From positions 62,001 through 126,000 of the forward strand of contig NZ_OZ241356.1 of assembly GCF_965200405.1 (NCBI RefSeq): DNA of 64,000 nt. The letters are read 5' to 3'. Below the pieces are notes generated by a model. The model had not been told where the DNA came from and did no database searches. It saw only the letters and a program-made list of their open reading frames with translations. Source of the DNA: Glacieibacterium sp965200405. GTDB taxonomy: Bacteria; Pseudomonadota; Alphaproteobacteria; Sphingomonadales; Sphingomonadaceae. The position numbers and the translations under genes are program-made. Positions 1 through 8,637 of this stretch are shown piece by piece. Each line of letters begins with the position of its first letter. Position 1 is the stretch's first letter.

Positions 1-1662
1 TACGTTACGACAAGCTATCAACTCATCTCTATTGATGCTCGAACAGGTCTGCCTGATCCGGCATTTGGTGCGAACAACGAGGTCGACCTGCGCCTGAACT
101 GGGATCACGACGTCGACCCCAAGGCGGGTATCGTCGGCCTGCATGCTCCTCCGCTAGTGGTTAAGGACACTGTTGTCGTGGGCGCGGCATCGCCTTCGAC
201 AGGTCCGGGGTATCTGCGTGGATTTGATGTTCGGACCGGGAAGCGGAAGTGGATTTTCCACACCGTTCCGAAGAAGGGCGAGTTCGGTTACGATACCTGG
301 ATCACCCCGGGGCAGGCCGAGACTGCGACGAATACGGGCGTTTGGGCGATGATGTCGGCGGACCCGGAGTTGGGGTTGATCTATGCTGGCGTCGAGTTGC
401 CGCAGGCGGATTGGCTGGGGGTGACCCGGCGTGGAAATGCCTTGTTTACAGAGACACTTGTGGCTTTGGACATCGAGACCGGGGAGCGGCGTTGGCACTA
501 TCAGACGGAGCATCACGGGCTGTGGGATCGGGACATTCCGGCGCCGCCCGTGCTGATGGATATTCGGCATGGGGGCAAGGTCGTGAAGGCGCTTGCGCTG
601 CCGACCAAGCAGGCTTTCCTGTTTGTGCTGGATCGTGCGACCGGTAAGCCGATCTGGCCGATCCGCGAGCAGAAGGTCCTGGCCGGCGACATTCCGGGCG
701 AATATTATTCGCCGACGCAGCCCGTGCCGTCCAAGCCGCCGGCGTTCGATCGGCAGGGTTTTTCGGCCGATGACGTGATCGACTGGACGCCGGAGATCAA
801 GGCCCGGGCGCTCGAGATCATCAGCCATTACCGGATGGGCCCGCTGTACTCGCCGCCGACGCTGGTCAAGCCGGAGGGTCCCTGGGGGACGCTGCAGACG
901 CCGGAGAATCAGGGCGGGGCCAATTGGCCCGGCGGTGCCTGCGACCCGGAGACCGGGATTTTCTACGTCTATTCAAAGTCGGTTCCCCAGGTTTATGGCC
1001 ATGTCCTGCAGCCCAACGGGCGCCTGACGGGTGGCGGCACCACGGGGCGCGGCAACAACGACAACATGGGCGGCAGCTTTGGCGGCATGGCGAATCCGCG
1101 TGGCCGGCCGGGCCTGGGTGGTCCGGTTCCGGCGACCGTCAAGGACGGGCTGAACGATCCGATCGAGCGCGGCATGCTGACGATCGGCGGCATGTCGATC
1201 CTGAAGCCGCCTTACGGCCGGATCACCGCGCTCGACCTCAACCAGGGGACCAAGGTCTGGCAGACCGCGCACGGCGAGACGCCCGACTTCATCAAGAACA
1301 ATCCCCTGCTGAAGGGCATGAAGATCCCGCGGACCGGCCAGTCGGGCATACTCGGGGTGCTGGTCACCAAGACTCTGGTGATCTGCGGCGATAGCGGCGC
1401 GTTCACCGACGAGCAGGGGCGCAAGGCGGCGCGTCTGCGGGCCTATGACAAGGCGACCGGCCAGGAGCTTGGGGCGGTCTTCCTCGACCAGCCGCAGACC
1501 GGTTCTCCGATGACCTACATGCGCGGCGGCCGCCAGCATATCGTGCTGGCCAGCGGTGGCTTCGAGGGTGGCGAACTGATCTGCTACCGCCTGCCCGCTT
1601 CGTCGGCGGTCGCGACCCCGGATCCGGCGCGCGCCGCGGAAGCACGCCGCGCGGTCGACTGA
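1..1662 (+). CDS. PQQ-dependent dehydrogenase, 3' part (start lies outside the window)
   Basis: The reading frame is open from base 1 and encodes 553 residues up to TGA at 1660-1662. The first visible residues (LISIDARTGLPDPAFG) are already a typical propeller strand of the glucose/alcohol dehydrogenase-type quinoproteins, so the true start is upstream. Recurrent DxxTGxxxW blades (GKRKWIFHTVP, ETGERRWHY, ATGKPIWPI) fit the eight-bladed PQQ propeller. Such enzymes oxidise sugars or alcohols in the periplasm and pass electrons to quinone. A Gly/Asn-rich insertion follows the late blade near bases 1021-1180. No C-terminal cytochrome c CxxCH is present, so this is not a quinohaemoprotein. It is followed after 29 bp by an exported aldolase-like gene, probably in one operon. 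The substrate cannot be read from the sequence. Confidence 0.9.
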   Translation, partial: YVTTSYQLISIDARTGLPDPAFGANNEVDLRLNWDHDVDPKAGIVGLHAPPLVVKDTVVVGAASPSTGPGYLRGFDVRTGKRKWIFHTVPKKGEFGYDTWITPGQAETATNTGVWAMMSADPELGLIYAGVELPQADWLGVTRRGNALFTETLVALDIETGERRWHYQTEHHGLWDRDIPAPPVLMDIRHGGKVVKALALPTKQAFLFVLDRATGKPIWPIREQKVLAGDIPGEYYSPTQPVPSKPPAFDRQGFSADDVIDWTPEIKARALEIISHYRMGPLYSPPTLVKPEGPWGTLQTPENQGGANWPGGACDPETGIFYVYSKSVPQVYGHVLQPNGRLTGGGTTGRGNNDNMGGSFGGMANPRGRPGLGGPVPATVKDGLNDPIERGMLTIGGMSILKPPYGRITALDLNQGTKVWQTAHGETPDFIKNNPLLKGMKIPRTGQSGILGVLVTKTLVICGDSGAFTDEQGRKAARLRAYDKATGQELGAVFLDQPQTGSPMTYMRGGRQHIVLASGGFEGGELICYRLPASSAVATPDPARAAEARRAVD

Positions 1663-1691
1663 TCGGACACCAAAAAGGGGGAGCAAGCGCC

Positions 1692-2858
1692 GTGGAGATC
1701 AACAAGCGTAGCCTGCTGACCGGCGCCATGATGGGCGCCGGGATGGCGGCGGTGGCGAGCACAACGTCCAGTGCGGCGGCGGCTGCCGGCGCCGCGGCTG
1801 CCCCACCCGCCGGTCCCCCCAAGGCCAGCGGCCGGACGATGCTGGATAGTCCCAACTATTTCGGCACGGCAGGCAAGGGCGGCGGATTCAGGTCGAATTG
1901 GGCGCGGACGCTGCCGCAGGCTCCCAGCGTCGACCTCAACTACAAGCCACGGCGGATCAACAAGGCGATCGAGCTGTGGGAAGACAATCAGGTCGTCTAT
2001 TACCACGTCTACATGCCGTCCGGCGCGCCCGACGGCTATGAAGAAGGCCGGCGCATGGCCCGGACCTATTGCGACGCCATCAATTACGAGATGGAAAACG
2101 GCTGCATGGACTTCGCGAATTTGCGGAATTTCATGCAGGGCCTGGTCGACGGCGGCCCGACACCGAGCGGTCATCGCACCCCAATGGTGTTCGTGACCCT
2201 GCCCGCCACCGGCTTCGATGGGCCGTCGATGCGCGCCAACGCCTGGCAGATCCAGCAGGCGATGGCCTCCGGTGCGCACGGCGTGCTGGTCTGCGAGATG
2301 CACTCGCCCGAAGCCGGAGAGATCGCCATCGCCGCCGCCCGTTACAAATTCACCCTGCCCGGCGTAACGGAAATGCCGGTCGAGGGTATGCGCGGCGCCG
2401 GCAGCCAGGCGTTTGCCTCGCATATCTGGGGAATGCCGGGCAACAAGTACCTCGAGGTCGCCGATACCTGGCCGCTCAACCCCAAGGGCGAAGTCGCGAT
2501 GGGCTTCAAGCTGGAGAACCGCCACGGCGCCGAAGCCGCCGAACAGTTGATGGCGATCAAGGGCCTGGCCTTTGCCGAGCCCGGCCCTGCCGACAACAGC
2601 TGGTCGATCATGGGCTGGGACGCCATCCGCGACATGCCGGCCGCCGACCGCGCCGTGCTGCCCGCCAAGCTGCGCCTCGAAGATACGCTGGAGCGCATCC
2701 GCATGGCCGCCAAGCGCAACAACATCCAGTGGCTCGGCACCGCCCGCGGCATGACCCATAACCAGAGCATCGATGCCGGCATGCGGATGCTGCCCGGCGA
2801 CAACGAGAAGGTCGTCATGGACGCCCGTGCCTATACCAAGCGCAAGATGCCTGCCTGA
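1692..2858 (+). CDS. HpcH/HpaI aldolase-family protein with N-terminal export leader
   Basis: 388 residues starting with GTG, preceded by a strong GGGGGAG site. The N-terminus NKRSLLTGAMMGAGMAAVAS followed by an Ala-rich stretch looks like a Tat-type leader with Lys-Arg in place of Arg-Arg. The body (from about residue 80) carries HpcH/HpaI features: PMVFVTLPATGFDG, the CEMHSPEAGE strand and FAEPGPADNSWS, which corresponds to the GPxDLS signature of the citrate lyase beta/HpcH barrel. Known members cleave 4-hydroxy-2-oxo acids in the cytoplasm, so a leader is unusual. It lies 29 bp after the PQQ dehydrogenase, which suggests periplasmic oxidation followed by aldol cleavage, or a repurposed fold. 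Family is fairly sure; activity and export are inferred. Confidence 0.82.
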   Translation: MEINKRSLLTGAMMGAGMAAVASTTSSAAAAAGAAAAPPAGPPKASGRTMLDSPNYFGTAGKGGGFRSNWARTLPQAPSVDLNYKPRRINKAIELWEDNQVVYYHVYMPSGAPDGYEEGRRMARTYCDAINYEMENGCMDFANLRNFMQGLVDGGPTPSGHRTPMVFVTLPATGFDGPSMRANAWQIQQAMASGAHGVLVCEMHSPEAGEIAIAAARYKFTLPGVTEMPVEGMRGAGSQAFASHIWGMPGNKYLEVADTWPLNPKGEVAMGFKLENRHGAEAAEQLMAIKGLAFAEPGPADNSWSIMGWDAIRDMPAADRAVLPAKLRLEDTLERIRMAAKRNNIQWLGTARGMTHNQSIDAGMRMLPGDNEKVVMDARAYTKRKMPA

Positions 2859-3015
2859 CGGCGAGCGGGGCAGCAGCGGCGGTCGCCGGCGATCGTCGCC
2901 ACCTTGAAGCCGCGGACAAATCGGCGAGTCGTGCCAATTCGCCGTTTGTCACAAACCGTTAACGTCAAACGCGACGGCACCGTGCTAGTCTGACCGCCGT
3001 TCGAATGGAGGGCGC

Positions 3016-3750
3016 ATGAAGAGTATCGCGGTATTCAGCGTCAAGGGTGGCGTCGGCAAGTCGACGCTGGCCGTCAACCTCGCCTTTGCGGCCTCGGCGC
3101 AGAGCGCGCGACGGACGCTGCTGTGGGACCTCGATCCGCAGGGTGCTGCGACCTTCAGCCTGAAGCTGGCGCCGCGCACCGGTGCAGCGTCGCGCAAGCT
3201 GTTCGCCAAGGATGCCGAGTTTCAGGGGCTGGTCCAGCCCAGCGCGTGGCGCAACCTCGACCTGCTCGCGGCGGACAAGTCGCTGCACCAGCTGGAACGG
3301 CAGCTGGTTGCCGACGACAAGGCGAAGCGGCTGCAGAAGCTGTTGCGTGACCTCGCCGGCGACTATGACCGGGTGATCCTCGATTGCCCGCCCGGACTGA
3401 ACGAGCTTGCCGAACAGGTGTTTCGCGCCGTCGACGTGCTGGTCGTGCCGATGCTGCCGTCACCCTTGTCGCTGCGCGCCTTCGAGCAACTGACCGCGCA
3501 TCTGTCGTCGGGGCGCGGTGGCGGACCGCTGGTCATTCCGGTGTTCAACCTGGTCGATCGCCGGCGGGGGTTGCACAAGGCGACTGTCGATTCCGTGCCG
3601 GACCGCCCGACGATTCCCTATGCCAGCGCGATCGAGACGATGGCGGTCAGGCAGGCGCCGCTGGCGGCGTGGCGACCGCGCGATGCGGCGGCGGTGGCGT
3701 TCAGCCGGCTATGGGCCAATGTCGAGCAGCGCCTGATCGCCGGGGCGTGA
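3016..3750 (+). CDS. ParA/MinD-type P-loop ATPase (orphan)
   Basis: 244 residues. A deviant Walker A motif KGGVGKST sits at residues 10-17, the switch-type LLWDLDPQGAAT follows near residue 35-45, and Walker B is VILDCPPG. This is the SIMIBI ParA/Soj/MinD fold that binds DNA or membrane as an ATP dimer and positions chromosomes, plasmids or protein clusters. No parB or minCE gene lies beside it and there are no clustered parS-like repeats nearby, so it is an orphan member. The start ATG is preceded by GGAGGGCGC. The upstream 150 bp contains TTGTCACAAACCGTTAACG and is probably its promoter. What it positions is unknown. Confidence 0.88.
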   Translation: MKSIAVFSVKGGVGKSTLAVNLAFAASAQSARRTLLWDLDPQGAATFSLKLAPRTGAASRKLFAKDAEFQGLVQPSAWRNLDLLAADKSLHQLERQLVADDKAKRLQKLLRDLAGDYDRVILDCPPGLNELAEQVFRAVDVLVVPMLPSPLSLRAFEQLTAHLSSGRGGGPLVIPVFNLVDRRRGLHKATVDSVPDRPTIPYASAIETMAVRQAPLAAWRPRDAAAVAFSRLWANVEQRLIAGA

Positions 3751-3803
3751 GCCACGGGCGAACGGCGAACTGTGAAGACCCGGCCGAAGCCGGGCCTGAA
3801 GTA

Positions 3804-4058
3804 TCAGGAAGCGATGATCCGGTCGGCCCCGGCCAGCATCTCGCGCCAGGCGAAATGCCCCGGCGCGCCGCACGGCAGCACGCCATCCTCGGGCTCTTCG
3901 TCGAGGGTGTTCGGCCGCAGGCTGTCATGGGCGACCCCTGAGCTCGCGCATAGTTGCTTTGCCAATTCCTCGCGGTCGGTGGACGCATCCTGGCACCGGA
4001 CGTTCGCCGGCAGTTCGAGGGTCTGGATCACGCGGGCATCGGAACAAAAGCTGCACAT
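3804..4058 (-). CDS. Small hypothetical protein with N-terminal CSFC
   Basis: 84 residues from ATG at 4058. An in-frame GTG at 4100 would add 14 residues. The protein begins MCSFCSDARVIQTLE and ends LPCGAPGHFAWREMLAGADR. It holds four cysteines and an acidic linker (TLDEEPEDG). The composition resembles a real soluble protein rather than an Arg/Ala-rich antisense shadow, and no better frame overlaps it. The CxxC start could bind metal. I do not recognise the family, the ribosome site is weak, and it may be a shadow. Confidence 0.45.
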   Translation of the reverse strand: MCSFCSDARVIQTLELPANVRCQDASTDREELAKQLCASSGVAHDSLRPNTLDEEPEDGVLPCGAPGHFAWREMLAGADRIIAS

Positions 4059-4223
4059 GTAACACACTCGTCGGTTTGCGTTGGATCGACCCTGCCACAC
4101 AGATATGACAGTTGGATGATCGTTCGATTACAATCGACGAGCCGCAGCCCGGGATCGACGGGTCGCGTGTAACAAGCCCGTCACCTTTCAAGATTATGAA
4201 GGATCGATCGAGAGGCTTGTCGG

Positions 4224-5054
4224 ATGGCCAATAGTCTGCGGAACGGCGTCAGGAGTTTGCGGCGGGTGCTCGCCGATGCCGAGCTGTTCGGCGCGGCCCA
4301 CACGGTCCGGCGACGCCTGCGGCCCGCCGCCGCGTCGCCCGACCGCGCCAGCGTCGCCGGGATCGGGACGGTCTGGCTGCGCCCCGGGACCACCGACGAC
4401 GAGGTTTTTCGCCAGGTCTTCAGCGGCCGCGAGTACGAGCTTCGGTCGCTGAAGCGCTATGCGGCGATCCTTGCGCATCACGACGCGATGCTTGCCGCGG
4501 GTCGAACCCCGGTCATCGTCGATGCCGGTGCCAACATCGGCGCAGCGTCGCTGTGGTTCTCTGCCGCCTTCCCGCGCGCGCACGTCGTCGCCGTCGAGCC
4601 CGACGCCGGGAACGCCGCGATGTGCCGCCGGAATTGCGCGGGCCGTCAGTCGATCGACGTGGTGGAGGCGGCGATCGGCTCGATGCCCGGTGGCGTGACG
4701 CTGCATAACCCGTCCGGCAAGGCGTGGGCCCCGCGCAGCGAGCGCAGCGCCGGCGGTGATATCCGCATCGTCACCATCCCGGACATGGTCGCTGCGGTGC
4801 CGAGCGGCCGGCTGTTCATCGCCAAGGTCGATATCGAGGGTTTCGAGTCAGACCTGTTTGCCGACAACACCGGCTGGATCGACGATATCGCGGTGCTGAT
4901 CATCGAGCTGCACGACTGGATGCGACCCGGCGGCGGGACCAGCTTCGCGCTCCAGCAGGCGATGGCCGAACGCCGGTTCGAGATCGTCATCAGCGGCGAG
5001 AATCTCGTCTATATCAACGCCGGCCTGATCGATGCCTGGACCCGGGAGGGTTGA
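4224..5054 (+). CDS. FkbM family methyltransferase
   Basis: 276 residues. The SAM-binding core is visible as VIVDAGANIGAASLWF (about residues 95-110), followed by the acidic strand VVAVEPDAGN. The later strand AKVDIEGFESDLF is the hallmark of the FkbM subgroup (KIDIEGxE). FkbM enzymes O-methylate sugars or polyketide-like hydroxyls. Here the next gene is a glycosyltransferase, and the whole stretch to 9652 is a glycan cluster, so the target is probably a cell-surface sugar. Downstream, the next coding frame begins within 100 bp. Confidence 0.87.
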   Translation: MANSLRNGVRSLRRVLADAELFGAAHTVRRRLRPAAASPDRASVAGIGTVWLRPGTTDDEVFRQVFSGREYELRSLKRYAAILAHHDAMLAAGRTPVIVDAGANIGAASLWFSAAFPRAHVVAVEPDAGNAAMCRRNCAGRQSIDVVEAAIGSMPGGVTLHNPSGKAWAPRSERSAGGDIRIVTIPDMVAAVPSGRLFIAKVDIEGFESDLFADNTGWIDDIAVLIIELHDWMRPGGGTSFALQQAMAERRFEIVISGENLVYINAGLIDAWTREG

Positions 5055-5146
5055 TCGCCGGCCGGGCTTGTGAGCAAGTGCAGCATTGTCACACAAAGTT
5101 CACATGGGCGCGCTACCCTTCCAGCGACCGATCGGATGATGTAGCG

Positions 5147-6397
5147 ATGCTTTCAACGTCAATTTCAGCTGTTCCGGCAGTTTCAGTGGCGCCGGAACCG
5201 CCTGGAATTGCTGCCGCCCAGCCGCAGCCGGCCGGCGCTGTCGACACCGGCCACCGGATCGACGTGCTGATCCCGGTGTACAATGCCGAGGCGACCGTCC
5301 GATCCGCCGTCGAGAGCATCTGCGCGCAGACCGAGCGGAGCATCCTGATCCACATCGTCGACGACGGCTCGACCGATGCCACGCCGCGTATCCTGGCGGA
5401 GCTGGCCGGCGACGACGCCCGCATTCGCATCCATCACAAGCCGAACGGTGGCATCGTCGATGCTCTCAACTACGGCCTGGGGTTCTGCACCGCGGAATAT
5501 ATCGCACGCCACGACGGTGACGACCTCGCCTATCCGGAGCGGCTGGCGGTCCAGCTCGACTGGCTGACGCAGCACCCCGATGCCGTCGCGGTCGGGGCCG
5601 GTGTCCGCCACATCGACGAGCATGGGCAACCGACGGGCGAAGTCGTGCGCCTGATCTCGCCCGACCTGGCCGATCCCTGCCAGGTGCCGTCGCAGGAGCC
5701 GTATATCATCCACCCGTTCCTGATGGTGCGGCGGGCAGCGGTCGAGGCCGCCGGCGGTTATCGTCACGTCCATCACGCCGAGGACACCGACCTGTACTGG
5801 CGCCTGTCCGAGCATGGCCGGATGCACAACCTGCCCGACGTGCTGGGCGACTACCGCGTCCACAGCAACAGCGTGTCGAGCGCCAGCATCGTCAACGGGC
5901 GCATCGCGGCGGCCTATGCGCAGCTGGCGGCGCTGTCGTACCGGCGACGCAAACGCTCGCAGCCCGACATCGCCTTTCCCAAGGGCCTGCACCGGCTGCA
6001 CGAGGCGAAAGACCTGGCGCAGGTCATGGCGGTTGCCGGCGCGGACCTCGAGCCCGAGGAAATGCAGTATCTGCGCGAGGCGAGCGCCGCCAAGCTGCTG
6101 GAACTGGCGAGCTATCGGCCGTTCGAGCTCGAGGCCAGCGACTGCCGGACGATCGGCGAGATCGCGCGCCAGGGCCTCGGCCATCTGACCCGCAACAACT
6201 CGGCCCTGCAGTCGCGCCGGTTGAGCGGTACTGCCGCACGGCTGGCCGCCGCGGGTCGCATGACCGACGCGATGGCGCTGTTGCCGCCCGGGTTGCTACC
6301 CAGCTTTGCCGCGCGGTACATGCTGCGCGCGCGCGCACTGTCCGGGATCAAGCGTCGGCTCAGGCAGCGCACCGGCCGGCGCGGACCTTCGAAATAA
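5147..6397 (+). CDS. Glycosyltransferase family 2
   Basis: 416 residues from ATG at 5147; the frame is open further upstream to 5051 but that extension has no family character. The GT-A domain starts near residue 38: IDVLIPVYNAEATVRSAVES, IVDDGSTDATP, then YIARHDGDDLAYPERL with the nucleotide-sugar and metal-binding DGDD. After about residue 290 comes a helical C-terminal extension (SYRRRKRSQPD and following) of unknown role. It probably adds one sugar to a surface glycan or lipid-linked oligosaccharide. It follows the FkbM methyltransferase gene and precedes two more GT2 genes on the same strand. Confidence 0.87.
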   Translation: MLSTSISAVPAVSVAPEPPGIAAAQPQPAGAVDTGHRIDVLIPVYNAEATVRSAVESICAQTERSILIHIVDDGSTDATPRILAELAGDDARIRIHHKPNGGIVDALNYGLGFCTAEYIARHDGDDLAYPERLAVQLDWLTQHPDAVAVGAGVRHIDEHGQPTGEVVRLISPDLADPCQVPSQEPYIIHPFLMVRRAAVEAAGGYRHVHHAEDTDLYWRLSEHGRMHNLPDVLGDYRVHSNSVSSASIVNGRIAAAYAQLAALSYRRRKRSQPDIAFPKGLHRLHEAKDLAQVMAVAGADLEPEEMQYLREASAAKLLELASYRPFELEASDCRTIGEIARQGLGHLTRNNSALQSRRLSGTAARLAAAGRMTDAMALLPPGLLPSFAARYMLRARALSGIKRRLRQRTGRRGPSK

Positions 6398-6433
6398 CGA
6401 CACGGCCGTGTCGAGCCTAGCCGTGAGTAATCG

Positions 6434-7435
6434 ATGATGAGTTCCAAGGACATAATCGCGGTCGTGACCATCAACTGGAATGGTTGGGCCAACACGCTGG
6501 AATGCCTCGCTTCGCTGCGGGCGAGCCGCCAGCCGGCGTGGCATCTGTTCGTCGTCGACAATGCCTCGACCGACGATTCGCTGTCGCACCTTGCGGGCCT
6601 GGGCGACGACGTCACGCTGATCGCGGCGCCGACCAACGGCGGCTGGACGGGCGGCAACAACCTCGGCGTGTCGAAGGCGCTGGCCGACGGCTACGACTGG
6701 ATATTCATCCTCAACAACGACGCATCGGTCGAGCCCGACACGCTGGAGCGCCTGCTGGCCGAGGCCAAGGCGCAGGCGGCGCGCGGCGTGTGGCCGGTCC
6801 TCGGGCCGGTCCACCGTGGCGGCGCGCTCCAGGAATATGATTTCATCGGCTCGGGGACCGATCCCAAGACCGGCATCCCGGGCTGGATCGACACCAGCAA
6901 GCAGGGCAGCCCGGCCGAGCGCCTGACCTCGACCAGCTATGTCAGCGGTGCCGGGATGTTCGTGCACCGGCGCCATTTCGAGGCAGTCGGGCTGTTCGAC
7001 GATCGCTTCTACCTCAATTTCGACGATACCGACTGGTGCCGCCGCGCCGCGGGCCTGGGCTTTCCGCTGCTGATGCTGGCCGATGCCACGATCCGCCACA
7101 TCGGCTCGGCCTCGATCGGCGGGCGCGAGTCGCCGCTGCAGACCTATTTCATGACGCGCAATCGCCTGCTGTTCGCCGAGAAGCACTGCACCTGGCGCGA
7201 GAGGCTGCGGCTGGCGCGGCGGTATGTCTGGCAGGCCCGCGACCTTACCGGTAAGGACAGCGCCTTCGCCTGGCTACCGCTGCTGTTCGGCGCGCGCGAC
7301 GATGCGACAGCGGCGTTCCGCACCGGGCTGATGGACTATGCGGCGCGGCGCTTCGGCGACTGTCCGGACATCGTGCGGCGCTGGCAGTCGGCGGCGTCGA
7401 AGCTGAAGGCCAGCGCCGCGATCCCGGCCCGGTGA
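6434..7435 (+). CDS. Glycosyltransferase family 2 (rhamnosyltransferase-like)
   Basis: 333 residues. It begins with the GT-A strand IAVVTINWNG and VDNASTDDS, then WIFILNNDASVEPDTLE, the NND-type substrate site of the WcaE/RfbF-like GT2 branch, and YLNFDDTDWCRRA for the catalytic base region. The C-terminal MTRNRLLFAEKH helix is typical of this branch, which often transfers rhamnose or other deoxysugars. The stop codon overlaps the GTG start of the next GT2 gene by 4 bp, which implies translational coupling. The donor sugar is not predictable. Confidence 0.87.
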   Translation: MMSSKDIIAVVTINWNGWANTLECLASLRASRQPAWHLFVVDNASTDDSLSHLAGLGDDVTLIAAPTNGGWTGGNNLGVSKALADGYDWIFILNNDASVEPDTLERLLAEAKAQAARGVWPVLGPVHRGGALQEYDFIGSGTDPKTGIPGWIDTSKQGSPAERLTSTSYVSGAGMFVHRRHFEAVGLFDDRFYLNFDDTDWCRRAAGLGFPLLMLADATIRHIGSASIGGRESPLQTYFMTRNRLLFAEKHCTWRERLRLARRYVWQARDLTGKDSAFAWLPLLFGARDDATAAFRTGLMDYAARRFGDCPDIVRRWQSAASKLKASAAIPAR

Positions 7436-8637
7436 GCGTCGATGTCACGGTCCTGGTTCCGACCTACAACCGGGCGCACTACCTCGACGAATGCCTGACG
7501 AGCCTGTTGAACCAGTCGGTCAAGCCGCGGCAGGTCCTGGTCATCGATGACGGCTCGACCGACCGCACCGCCGCCGTGGTCGCCAGCTATGGCGCGCGGG
7601 TCGGCTACCTCAGGCAGCCCAATGGCGGCAAGGCGAGCGCGCTGAACCTCGGCCTGGGAGCAGCGGTCGGGGCCGACATCTGGATCTTCGACGACGACGA
7701 CATCGCCCAGCCCGACGCGCTGCGCCTGCTCCACACCGCGCTGCACCAGGCGCCCGCCGCCGGGTTCGCATTTGGGCACTACAGCAATTTCAGCGACAGC
7801 CCGGACGGCGTGCGGACCCTGACGACGGTGCCGGCACCGCGCTTCGAAGCGGCGGACCTGACCTGCGCGCTGCTCGAGCGCTGCTTCGTCTTCCAGGCCG
7901 CGATGCTCGTCCGCCGGAGCCTGTACGACGAGGTCGGCGGGTTCGACACGAGTTTCGTGCGGGCGCAGGACTATGAGATGCTGTCGCGGCTGGTCCGGCA
8001 CAGCGAGGGCGTCCATGTACCGGAGGTCGTCTTCCTGCAGCGCCAGCACGGCGAGACGCGTGGCACCGCGCTCCATCAGATCGACGGTGCGACGGTGTGG
8101 GAGAAGCAGAAGGCGTTCGACGCGCAGGTCCTCGACAAGGTGCACCGCAATTTCCCGCTACGCTCCTACCTGCCCCATCCGGCGCCGGAAGCCGAACTGA
8201 CGCCCCGCCAGACCGTCGATGCCTTGCTGCGGCGGGCGGCGGTGATGGCGCGCAAGAAGCTGTGGGACCTGGCCGGCGACGACATCGAGGAGGCCGCCGG
8301 GCTGGCCGGCCGGCATGGTATCGCTGCCCCGGGGACTGCCGAGACTGCAATGTTGCGCCGGGTTTTCGACGAGCATGGCTATGCCCGCGACGACTTGGGT
8401 GCCGGCAATCTGCTGCTCCGCCGGGTCGAGGCGCTGCCCGAAAGTCCCTTCCGCAAGGCGCTGATGGCAAACCTCTCGTGGCCGGTCTTCCGCTACGGGC
8501 TACTCGCGGTCAGGCAGGGCCAGTTGCGGCAGGCGCGCGGATTCCTGGAGCTATACCGCGGCCTTGGCGGGAGCGCCCTGCTGCCGGCGCACCTGTCGCG
8601 GCTGATGGGATCGGTGGTGGGATCGCGTGCAGGCTGA
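7432..8637 (+). CDS. Glycosyltransferase family 2
   Basis: 401 residues with GTG start overlapping the previous stop by 4 bp. Motifs: VTVLVPTYNRAHYLDECL, VIDDGSTDRTAAVV, IWIFDDDDIAQPDALR (the DxD-type metal site) and FVRAQDYEMLSRLV near residue 180. A C-terminal 150-residue helical region may hold acceptor contacts. It overlaps the next gene by 11 bp. The four tightly packed GT genes probably act in sequence on one glycan. Confidence 0.87.
   Translation: MSVDVTVLVPTYNRAHYLDECLTSLLNQSVKPRQVLVIDDGSTDRTAAVVASYGARVGYLRQPNGGKASALNLGLGAAVGADIWIFDDDDIAQPDALRLLHTALHQAPAAGFAFGHYSNFSDSPDGVRTLTTVPAPRFEAADLTCALLERCFVFQAAMLVRRSLYDEVGGFDTSFVRAQDYEMLSRLVRHSEGVHVPEVVFLQRQHGETRGTALHQIDGATVWEKQKAFDAQVLDKVHRNFPLRSYLPHPAPEAELTPRQTVDALLRRAAVMARKKLWDLAGDDIEEAAGLAGRHGIAAPGTAETAMLRRVFDEHGYARDDLGAGNLLLRRVEALPESPFRKALMANLSWPVFRYGLLAVRQGQLRQARGFLELYRGLGGSALLPAHLSRLMGSVVGSRAG

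Noticed and set aside
3772..4062. Plus-strand 96-residue frame after the ParA-like gene
   Set aside because: It overlaps the more protein-like minus frame, and its product is Ser/Arg-rich with no motif. The evidence for either is weak; the minus frame was kept at low confidence.
5354..5365. ATCGTCGACGAC, an 11/12 match to the regulator palindrome
   Set aside because: It encodes the IVDDGS motif of a glycosyltransferase and lies in mid-gene, so codon needs explain it.
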